Source: Phycisphaerales bacterium PN19_bin_20 (lineage in GTDB: Bacteria; Planctomycetota; Phycisphaerae; Phycisphaerales; UBA1924). Taken from it: 64,000 nucleotides of DNA. Position 1 is the first letter of the stretch. Each line of letters opens with the position of its first letter. A program made the position numbers and the translations under genes. The notes under the pieces are model-generated. The model had not been told where the DNA came from. It was given only the letters and a program-made list of their open reading frames with translations, and made no database searches. This document shows positions 44,225 through 51,184 of the stretch, piece by piece. The stretch covers positions 62,001 through 126,000 of the forward strand of contig JAJOLK010000005.1 of NCBI GenBank assembly GCA_021173225.1. The letters are read 5' to 3'.

Positions 44225-45376
44225 CTACGTCTTCACGCTCGTAAGCTGCGCCACCGCCAGCGGCAGCATCACCAGCACCGGCAAAAACGCGGCGAGTCCC
44301 ACCGGCAGCAGCTCTGCGGGCACCGGCGCCGACGCACCAATCACACCCCCAAGCAAGCACCCAAGCCCCACCGGTGCCGCCTTGAGCGACTGGGTCACCA
44401 TGTTCCGCGGCTCACGCGTCAGAAAGAACGGCAAGGTAATTGCCAGCGCGAGCACCGTTGAGCACAAGCCACTCAGCCGCCCCCAGAACACCCGCAAAAG
44501 CTGCTCGCGCACGTCGGGCTGAAGCCCGGGCAGCCCCGACGCCTCGATCAGGCTCACGCTGTCCATCGTCTGGCTGAAAGCGCGATACTGGTAGCTCAGC
44601 AGCGTCGCGGGGTCAACTGTCGCGCTGAGCCGACCCAGCGGCTCAACCAGCCCGCTCTCGGCCGTCGTCACGCCTTCACCCGGCACGCGCAGCCGGCGGG
44701 CCTCGCCCCGCGTCAGCAGCCACGCCTTGGCCTGCGCGTCCCAGACGGCGCGGTCGGCCGTGATCCGTCGCACCGCCCGCCCTTGCGCGTCACGCTCGAG
44801 CACATACAACTTCTCGATGACCCCTCCGGCGGGGTCAAAGCTCTTGGCCAGCAGCACGCGGCCCTGCCCGTCGGGCAGCAGGTTGACGCGGAAGGCAAGG
44901 AAGTCTCGCTTGCCCGCGTCGCGGTCGCTGCGCGCTAAAAGCGGGGCCATCGGCGGTACCACCAGCTCTTGCACCAGCACCTGCGCGCCAAGCATCAGCC
45001 CCGCAACCAGCGCCACCGGGCGTGCCGCACGCATCAGGCTTATGCCTCCGGCGAGCATCGCCACCAGCTCACGGTGCCGCACGAGCTGCGCGAAGGTAAA
45101 GCCCATCGCGCCAACCAGCACCAACCCGTTCAGGAACGTAAACAACTGCACCAGCCGCGGCACCCAGATGTCAACCACCAGCAGCGTGGCGCTCAGCACC
45201 GTCCGCAGCCCGCCGCCGCCCGCCGCGCCCTCGGGCTCGACCTTGCGGGCCGCATCCAGAAACTCGTCAAAGTTCAGGCTGACGCTGGTGATGACCACAA
45301 ACGCGTTGAGCAGCAGCAGCAGCGCCGCAACGTTGATGAAGTACTGCCGCGCGATGTAGCGGTCAAGCGTGAGCAT
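44225..45376 (-). CDS. LptF/LptG family lipopolysaccharide-export permease
   Basis: A 383-residue inner-membrane permease of the YjgP/YjgQ family. MLTLDRYIARQYFINVAALL is a typical family start; membrane helices lie near 15-35, 65-85, 100-125, then a large periplasmic domain (about 135-300), and three C-terminal helices. In Gram-negative bacteria LptF and LptG pair with LptB ATPase to extract LPS for the outer membrane. Only one permease gene is present here; its partner must lie elsewhere. The methyltransferase gene precedes it on the same strand with 61 bases between. Confidence 0.85.
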   Translation of the reverse strand: MLTLDRYIARQYFINVAALLLLLNAFVVITSVSLNFDEFLDAARKVEPEGAAGGGGLRTVLSATLLVVDIWVPRLVQLFTFLNGLVLVGAMGFTFAQLVRHRELVAMLAGGISLMRAARPVALVAGLMLGAQVLVQELVVPPMAPLLARSDRDAGKRDFLAFRVNLLPDGQGRVLLAKSFDPAGGVIEKLYVLERDAQGRAVRRITADRAVWDAQAKAWLLTRGEARRLRVPGEGVTTAESGLVEPLGRLSATVDPATLLSYQYRAFSQTMDSVSLIEASGLPGLQPDVREQLLRVFWGRLSGLCSTVLALAITLPFFLTREPRNMVTQSLKAAPVGLGCLLGGVIGASAPVPAELLPVGLAAFLPVLVMLPLAVAQLTSVKT

Positions 45377-45437
45377 GGCGGCAGCGGCCTTACCAACACC
45401 GGCCTGTGTGCGTGCACGGGCCGGGCGTGCAGCGCGA

Positions 45438-46064
45438 TCATTTCACGCAGCGGTAGACGAACGCCGGCGGGGCGTTGCGCCAAACGGTGCGGCTGGTGGT
45501 CACGCTAGAAAAATACTTCGGTAGCACCTTGCGGAACCGGCGCCCGCCAGCGGTCAGTGCGCTGAACCCCGAGTACGCGAAGGTCACCATCATCCCCCCA
45601 GGACGCAGCACCTGCACCGTCCGCTCCAGGATCGTCCGCTGAACGTCCGCAGGAAAGCTCGCGAACGGCAGCCCGCTATAGACCACATCAACGCACCCAT
45701 GACCGCTCAGACCCTCGATCCGGCACAACTCAGGCACATCGCTGGCCGAACCCAGGTAGAGCAGCGTGCCGGGGAACGTCTTGCGAAACCGCTCAGCCAT
45801 CGCTGCCGACCGCTCGATCACAAAGTACTTGGCCCCGTTGCTCAGCCCCTCGCGGATGACCCGCGAGAACGACCCGGTCCCGGGCCCGTACTCAACCACA
45901 ACCTTGGCCCGCTCCAGCCCCGTCTCTTTGACCATTTGCTCAGCCAAAGCCCAAGAGCTGGGGGCTACGGCCCCAACCACGGTCGGAGCCTTCAAGAACT
46001 CCTTGAAGAACGAGCCGGAGCTGCCCACGCTGGTTGGACTCGGAGCCGAGGGAACCTGAGCCAT
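45438..46064 (-). CDS. SAM-dependent methyltransferase, phospholipid N-methyltransferase-like
   Basis: A 208-residue class I methyltransferase. The region FFKEFLKAPTVVGAVAPSS before motif I (VVVEYGPGTGSFSRVIREGL) is characteristic of PmtA-like phospholipid N-methyltransferases and rRNA adenine dimethylase relatives. SGLPFASFPADVQRTILERT contains the family's SxLPF element at motif IV. Putative role: methylation of phosphatidylethanolamine or a related lipid. The ATG at 46064 is preferred; a longer frame of 16 codons exists. It is followed by the lptF-like gene in the same direction. Confidence 0.75.
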   Translation of the reverse strand: MAQVPSAPSPTSVGSSGSFFKEFLKAPTVVGAVAPSSWALAEQMVKETGLERAKVVVEYGPGTGSFSRVIREGLSNGAKYFVIERSAAMAERFRKTFPGTLLYLGSASDVPELCRIEGLSGHGCVDVVYSGLPFASFPADVQRTILERTVQVLRPGGMMVTFAYSGFSALTAGGRRFRKVLPKYFSSVTTSRTVWRNAPPAFVYRCVK

Positions 46065-46465
46065 GTCCGCATAGTAGCGACCACGGCGGGCCCGCTGGTC
46101 ATAGGCGGACAACAGGGCTCGTGAGGGCGCGAGCGCACGTCACCGGCGCGAGGCCGCAACCAATTGCGCTGCCGATCTAATCTATTGAGGTCGGCGCAGA
46201 GGTCGGCCGCCGCGCGCGTCCTGTGGCGTTCCAACGGGCTGACGGTATGCTCGCGCTGGGCTCTTGAGCAATCACGACCAAAACAAGCAAGGATCACCTC
46301 TAAAAATCAGGCCACTCTGCGAAATGCAACCTGCGCGGAGCGGGTGATTCGGGTACTTTTAGAGGCCGCGATGCGAGCCAGCGTGGCTCGCCAAAGAGCG
46401 TGCGGAGAATGTCGGGCTGAAGTGCTGACGGCCAACGGGCCGAGCACCGCAGGCGTAGGAAGCGC
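46065..46465. other. Divergent intergenic region with a 9-bp inverted repeat
   Basis: About 400 bases, lower in GC than the flanks in its middle part (46175-46370). It contains CCTCTAAAA at 46297-46305 and TTTTAGAGG at 46357-46365, a perfect inverted repeat separated by 51 bases. The FAD oxidoreductase gene starts after a GGAAG ribosome site. No gene seen. Confidence 0.5.
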
Positions 46466-47677
46466 ATGGACCTTCGGTCAGAACGCCCCTACTGGCCGTC
46501 CACCTGCCGCCGACCGCGCCTGCGGTCGTCGCTCTCGCGACGGGGCCGGGTGGATGTATTGATTGTTGGCGCCGGCGTCACTGGCGCGCTCGTCGCGTAC
46601 GCGCTGGCAAAGGCCGGCGCTCGAGTCGCGGTGGTGGACAACCGCGCCGCGGGGTCGGGGAGCACGCCCGCGAGCACCGCGCTTCTTCAGTACGAGATCG
46701 ATACGCCGCTGGTCAAACTCTCCGCCGCGCTGGGGCGCGCCCACGCCGAGGCGGCCTACAAGGCGTCGCGCATCGCGCTTGATGACATTGTGCGGATTGA
46801 TCGCGAGCTCGGCGGCGGTATCGATCTTCTCCCGCGACGCAGCCTGCAACTTGCCGTGAAGCCGAGCGACGTACGCACCTTGCGAGGTGAAGTCGCGGCG
46901 CGTCAGCGCTTGAGCTTCCCGGTTTCTATGCTGTCTCGGGCCGCTCTGCGATCAAAGTTCAGCCTAAATCGGCCCGGCGCGATCCTCAGTGAGGAAGCGC
47001 TGGAGGTGAACCCGCTCAAGCTGACCTACCGCCTTCTGAGCGCCGCCAAGGAGCGCGGCGTTTGCATCTTGCCGCGAACCCGCCTGAATCTTTCAACTTT
47101 GGCGACCAAGACCAGGCCGTTCCGCGTTGAGTTGCCCGACGGCGGGCGTGTCGTAGCCGACAGAGTCGTCATGGCCACTGGCTATGAAACCCCCGAGCAG
47201 TTCAGAGAAATCGCCGTCGTCACAGAGCTTCGAAGCACCTTCGCTCTCGCCACCGAACCATTGTCCCGCGAGCCGTGGCCTGAGCGGGCGCTGCTCTGGG
47301 ACGCGGGCGACCCATACTTCTACGCGCGGACGACCGCCGATCTCCGCGTCATGATCGGCGGGGAGGATGAGCCGTTTACCACCGCGGCGGCACGAGACGC
47401 GATGCTCGCGTCAAAGACCCGGACGCTCATGAAGAATCTGCGTGACCTGGTCCCGCGTCTGCGGTTTCAATGCGCGTTCTGTTGGGCGGGCACTTTCGCG
47501 AGCACAAAGGACGGCCTGCCCTACATCGGTGAGCACCACCGTTTTCCCGGCGTGTCGTTCGCGCTGGGCTACGGAGGGAACGGCATCACCTTCAGTGTCA
47601 TTGCCGCTGATATCATCGCCGCCGCGTTCGGTGGCTCAACCCACCCCGCTGCCAAGCTCTTTACCTTCGACAGATGA
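46466..47677 (+). CDS. FAD-dependent oxidoreductase (DAO family)
   Basis: A 403-residue flavoprotein oxidase. The FAD-binding motif DVLIVGAGVTGALVAYALAK sits at about 30-49 and SGSTPASTALLQYEIDTPL directly follows the second strand; this ASTxLLQYEIDTPL element marks a distinct bacterial group of DAO proteins. The C-terminal end DGLPYIGEHHRFPGVSFALG with YGGNGITFSV closes the flavin site. The opening MDLRSERPYW fits relatives that begin with MDLRS and an aromatic residue, which supports the ATG at 46466 over a GTG 28 codons later; GGAAG lies upstream. The substrate (an amine or amino acid) is unknown. The region upstream is lower in GC, which may hint at recent acquisition. Confidence 0.85.
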   Translation: MDLRSERPYWPSTCRRPRLRSSLSRRGRVDVLIVGAGVTGALVAYALAKAGARVAVVDNRAAGSGSTPASTALLQYEIDTPLVKLSAALGRAHAEAAYKASRIALDDIVRIDRELGGGIDLLPRRSLQLAVKPSDVRTLRGEVAARQRLSFPVSMLSRAALRSKFSLNRPGAILSEEALEVNPLKLTYRLLSAAKERGVCILPRTRLNLSTLATKTRPFRVELPDGGRVVADRVVMATGYETPEQFREIAVVTELRSTFALATEPLSREPWPERALLWDAGDPYFYARTTADLRVMIGGEDEPFTTAAARDAMLASKTRTLMKNLRDLVPRLRFQCAFCWAGTFASTKDGLPYIGEHHRFPGVSFALGYGGNGITFSVIAADIIAAAFGGSTHPAAKLFTFDR

Positions 47678-47932
47678 ACCCACGGCCGAGGCTCTTGGCA
47701 ATGCCCGCAGCGACAAGGGCAACAAGAGTTCGCGCGGGCCGGCACGACGCTGAGTGCTTGCCACGACGGGGTGCAACGTCCGCGGAAGCGGGTGCGAAGT
47801 CCGCCGGTCTTGACGCCAGGGCGGCTGGGCCCAGTTTGGAACCTGACGCCACAGTGTCTGGTCCTTCGTCTCGCCGACACATGCCCGGGTTTCTGCCCGT
47901 CTAAGTATTTCCACCTATACAAGAGCGACGCC

Positions 47933-48787
47933 ATGATAACTCTTCGTCTTGCCTCGGAGCGCGGGCACGCCGACTTCGGCTGGCTCAACTCTCGCCATAG
48001 TTTCGCCTTCGGCAGGTGGCGGCCGCCGGAGACGCTCCCGCACGGGCACGGCTTCCGAACCCTCAGGGTCATCAACCAGGACATCGTCGGGCCCGCCTCA
48101 AAGGGCGGCGGGTTTAAACCGCACCCCCACCACGACATGGAGATCATCTCGTACGTCATCGCGGGTGCCATGGCGCACGGCGACTCAACCGGGACCAAGG
48201 CGACAATCCGCCCCGGCGACATCCAGCGGATGACGGCCGGGCGAGGGATTGTGCACTCGGAGTTCAATGCTTCGGACGATCAGCCGGTGCACTTCCTGCA
48301 GATCTGGATCCAGCCGGATCGGCGCGGGCATGAGCCCGGGTACGCGCAGACGCACTTCGCGCGTGAAGCGAAGCTGAACCAGCTCAGGCTCGTGGGCGCG
48401 CCTGCTCAGGCCGTCATTGACGCTGGCCCGAACCCGCCGATTGCGCTCAACGCCGACGCGCGGCTGTACGCCTCTATCCTCCCGACAGGTGCCGAGGTTG
48501 CGGTGCCGCTGGGCCAAGCTCGGCACGCGTGGGTGCAGGTTATTCGGGGTCGGGTCGCGCTTGACGATGGGACTGGCGAGCGGGTGCTGGGGGCGGGCGA
48601 TGCCGCGGCGATCAGCCCTGAGACCCCTACTCCATCAGCGCCGGCCCCGGTTGCTGGCGCTGGTCTTGGTGCTGGTGCCAATGCTGGCAGGGGTGCTGGT
48701 GACTCTGGCATGGGACGGACGATGACGGTCTCGGGGCGGACGAGTGCGCAGGAAGAGAGCGAACTACTGGTGTTCGATCTGCCGTAG
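47933..48787 (+). CDS. Pirin family protein (quercetin 2,3-dioxygenase-like) with a low-complexity insert
   Basis: A 284-residue bicupin pirin. Metal ligands are visible in FKPHPHHDMEIISYVIAG (two or three His) and HSEFN. It opens ITLRLASERGHADFGWLNSR, close to the YhaK branch. A Pro/Ala/Gly-rich stretch (about 230-262, including PETPTPSAPAPVAGAGLGAG) interrupts the C-terminal cupin before the closing ESELLVFDLP; such an insert is not usual. The ATG at 47933 lies at the expected place; the frame upstream does not match the family. Activity is unknown; the family includes dioxygenases and transcription cofactors. Confidence 0.85.
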   Translation: MITLRLASERGHADFGWLNSRHSFAFGRWRPPETLPHGHGFRTLRVINQDIVGPASKGGGFKPHPHHDMEIISYVIAGAMAHGDSTGTKATIRPGDIQRMTAGRGIVHSEFNASDDQPVHFLQIWIQPDRRGHEPGYAQTHFAREAKLNQLRLVGAPAQAVIDAGPNPPIALNADARLYASILPTGAEVAVPLGQARHAWVQVIRGRVALDDGTGERVLGAGDAAAISPETPTPSAPAPVAGAGLGAGANAGRGAGDSGMGRTMTVSGRTSAQEESELLVFDLP

Positions 48788-48885
48788 TGCATACTTTGAC
48801 TTGTGCATGCGAGGCCGGTCCACCCCGGTCGTGCGCGCGAGCCAGTGGCGTGCCCTTGGCAGGGCGGCGGAAAGGGGTCACGTCG

Positions 48886-50367
48886 ATGACGACGCGTCCG
48901 ACAAAGTCGATCTCAACGAGCTCAATGAGCGCATCAATCGCGCAGCGCCCGCAAAACGCAGGCGGGCAGCTTCGTATGCGCAGCGCTGGCATGGCCAACG
49001 TCTGGGCCCTGTTTGGCGCGATGGCGCTGGCGGCCGGCGCGTGGCTCGCGGTGGCGAGCTGCACCGGGCCATCGCTGGGCTTGACGCCCGCGCTGATGGA
49101 CGAGGCACCCGGCCAGACGCCTGGCAGTGAGCGGGTTGCGCAGGACGGGCCCACACGGGTGATCGGCCCGGAGCAGAAGGCCGCAGTCTTGGAGCGGACC
49201 ACCGGCGTCGTGCGTGACCGCGCGTACGCGAGCGGCGTGGACTTTGGCAAGTGGACGCAGATCGTCGAGCGCTATCAGAACCGCTTCGATGACGCGGAGA
49301 CCAGCGAGCAGTTTTCACGACAACTCAACCGCGCGCTCAACGAGTTTGGCATTTCACACCTGGACATTCTGGCCCCGGCGGCGGCGACGCGCCGTCGTGA
49401 GAACAGCTACGGCGGCATCGGCGTGGTCATCACGCAGGTTGATGGCGGGCTGAAGGTCGAGCAGGTCCGCCCGGGCTCACCGGCGGACAAGGCCGGGCTG
49501 ACTAGCGGGGACGTGGTCACGGCGGTGGACGGCAAGGCGATCAATGACCTTTCAGCGATCCGCGGCGAGCCCGGAACGAGCGTGGCGCTGACGGTCCGGC
49601 GTGATGCGGAGAACGCCGGGGCAGAGGCAAGGGTCGAGACGCTGAGGCTCACGCGCGGGAAGATCAGCACGGCGACGCCGCCCTCGGCGGAGAACGTCGG
49701 CGCTGACGCGGCGGTGATACGTCTGCGGTCGTTCACCGAGGGCTACGACCGCTCGGCGATCGAGAAGCTCTTCCGCGAGAGCAAAGGCCGTGGCTTCCTG
49801 GTGCTGGACCTGCGCGACAACGGCGGCGGGAGCGTGAGCAACCTGATGCACCTGCTGGGGTTGATGCTGCCAGCGGGCAGCGAGGTGGGAACCTTTGTCT
49901 CTAGGCAGATGGCCGAGGCCTACGCGGAGGAGACGGGCAAGGACTCATCAAACGTGGTCGCGGTGGCGAGCTGGGCAACCCGCAAGATGCGGACGCGCCG
50001 CGTCGGCGGGATCGACCCCTTCGCAGGGCAGATCGCGGTGCTGGTCAACGGCGCCAGCGCCAGCGCCAGTGAGATCACCGCTGCGGCGCTGCGCGAGCTG
50101 CGCGGCTCGCCGCTGGTGGGCTCACGCACGGCGGGGGCGGTGCTGCTTTCAACCTATGTGCGGATGGAGGGGGGCTTTGAGATGAAGGTCCCGACCAGCG
50201 ACTACGTGACCATCAAGGGCCACCGTCTCGAAGACCAGCCGCTGAGCCCTGACGTGAGCGTTCCGCGGCGTCGCCCCATGGTCGACGCGACCAAAGACCC
50301 GGCGGTGCTTGAGGCGCTGGAGTTCTTGCGTGCGAACACCGAGGCCGGGGTGCTGCGGCGCGAGTAA
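48886..50367 (+). CDS. S41 family peptidase with PDZ domain, putative lipoprotein
   Basis: A 493-residue C-terminal-processing-protease-like protein. A signal with a lipobox-like LAVASCTG (Cys59) suggests a lipoprotein; a start at 48976 would give a more usual signal length, while the ATG at 48886 has AAGGGG upstream. The PDZ domain is about 170-250 (GIGVVITQVDGGLKVEQV). The protease core has VLDLRDNGGGSV and the nucleophile region VLVNGASASASEITAAALRE. The usual catalytic Lys in the following VG..T.GKG motif is replaced (GSRTAGAVLLSTY). This arrangement is found in S41 members that do not use the Ser-Lys dyad of CtpA, so activity is not certain. Located in the periplasm or outer surface. Confidence 0.8.
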   Translation: MTTRPTKSISTSSMSASIAQRPQNAGGQLRMRSAGMANVWALFGAMALAAGAWLAVASCTGPSLGLTPALMDEAPGQTPGSERVAQDGPTRVIGPEQKAAVLERTTGVVRDRAYASGVDFGKWTQIVERYQNRFDDAETSEQFSRQLNRALNEFGISHLDILAPAAATRRRENSYGGIGVVITQVDGGLKVEQVRPGSPADKAGLTSGDVVTAVDGKAINDLSAIRGEPGTSVALTVRRDAENAGAEARVETLRLTRGKISTATPPSAENVGADAAVIRLRSFTEGYDRSAIEKLFRESKGRGFLVLDLRDNGGGSVSNLMHLLGLMLPAGSEVGTFVSRQMAEAYAEETGKDSSNVVAVASWATRKMRTRRVGGIDPFAGQIAVLVNGASASASEITAAALRELRGSPLVGSRTAGAVLLSTYVRMEGGFEMKVPTSDYVTIKGHRLEDQPLSPDVSVPRRRPMVDATKDPAVLEALEFLRANTEAGVLRRE

Positions 50368-50452
50368 GCAGCGCGAGTACGCAGCGCGTGTAGGCGGCAT
50401 TCAGGGGCGGTAAATGCAGGCGGCGCGGGCGTTCGGTCCGGCGTGCTAGCGT

Positions 50453-51184
50453 TTACTCAACCTCGCCGCGCGGGCTGGTAGAAGCAACAAGGCGGATGGT
50501 CTGACTGGTGGCGTCAGAGGTGATGGCGCTGTTGGCGGCGGTGCCGTTGGATGAGCTGAAGGTGCCGGTGCCGACGTCGCGCTGGACCTGGTTGCCCGTG
50601 GGCGAGATGGTCATATCAACGGTGGCGCGGACCAGTCGCGGGCCTGGCTCGTAGTCAAGGTTGAAGGTGCAGGCGATGACGCCGTCGAGCAGGGGGAAGC
50701 TATTGGTGCTGACGGTGGCACCGTTGTTGATGCCGGTGATGGTCATCCAGAGCACGCGTGGCCCGCGAAGCTGGACCTGCTCGCCCATGAGCGTGCGGGT
50801 GTCGGCGGCGCGGACCTCGATGGTCGTGACCTCGTAGTACCCCACGTTGCGCTGCCCGCGGCTGATGAACTCGATGCGGTCGTAGTTGCGTGGGTTCTGC
50901 GCGGGGTCGGTGGGGTCGGCCGGATAAGGGCCAAAGTCTTGCCCGGTGCGGACCATGGCGAGCACGCGGTGCATGACGGTGCGGGCGATGACGTGCGTGC
51001 TGGCGCTGTCGCTGATGACCGTGTAGCGCTTGAACATAGAGTCCAGCGCGACCAGGGCGGAGGTCAGCAGCGTGACGCTGATGGTCAGGGCGACCAGCAG
51101 CTCGATCATGCTGAAGGCGCGGCGAGCTCGCGCGGGGGCTGACTTGAAGGCGGGCGTGGAGTTGCAGGACGTGTCGGTTACCAC
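50453..51184 (-). CDS. Minor pilin / pseudopilin, PilW/GspJ-like
   Basis: A 243-residue prepilin. A hydrophilic leader of about 23 residues ends in RRA, followed by FSMIELLVALTISVTLLTSA with Glu at mature position 5. The residue before the cut is Ala, as in the major pilin. The globular domain has IARTVMHRVLAMVRTGQDFG, a pattern close to PilW/GspJ. It starts with GTG at 51184, overlapping the stop of the 952-residue gene by seven bases. It is the last gene of the second pilus operon and probably primes or tips the pilus with the two neighbours. Confidence 0.8.
   Translation of the reverse strand: MVTDTSCNSTPAFKSAPARARRAFSMIELLVALTISVTLLTSALVALDSMFKRYTVISDSASTHVIARTVMHRVLAMVRTGQDFGPYPADPTDPAQNPRNYDRIEFISRGQRNVGYYEVTTIEVRAADTRTLMGEQVQLRGPRVLWMTITGINNGATVSTNSFPLLDGVIACTFNLDYEPGPRLVRATVDMTISPTGNQVQRDVGTGTFSSSNGTAANSAITSDATSQTIRLVASTSPRGEVE

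Noticed and set aside
42956-44461. A 501-codon open frame on the plus strand opposite the GH57 and lptF-like genes
   Set aside because: It covers well-supported genes on the other strand and its product is Arg/His/Gln-rich without any recognisable motif.
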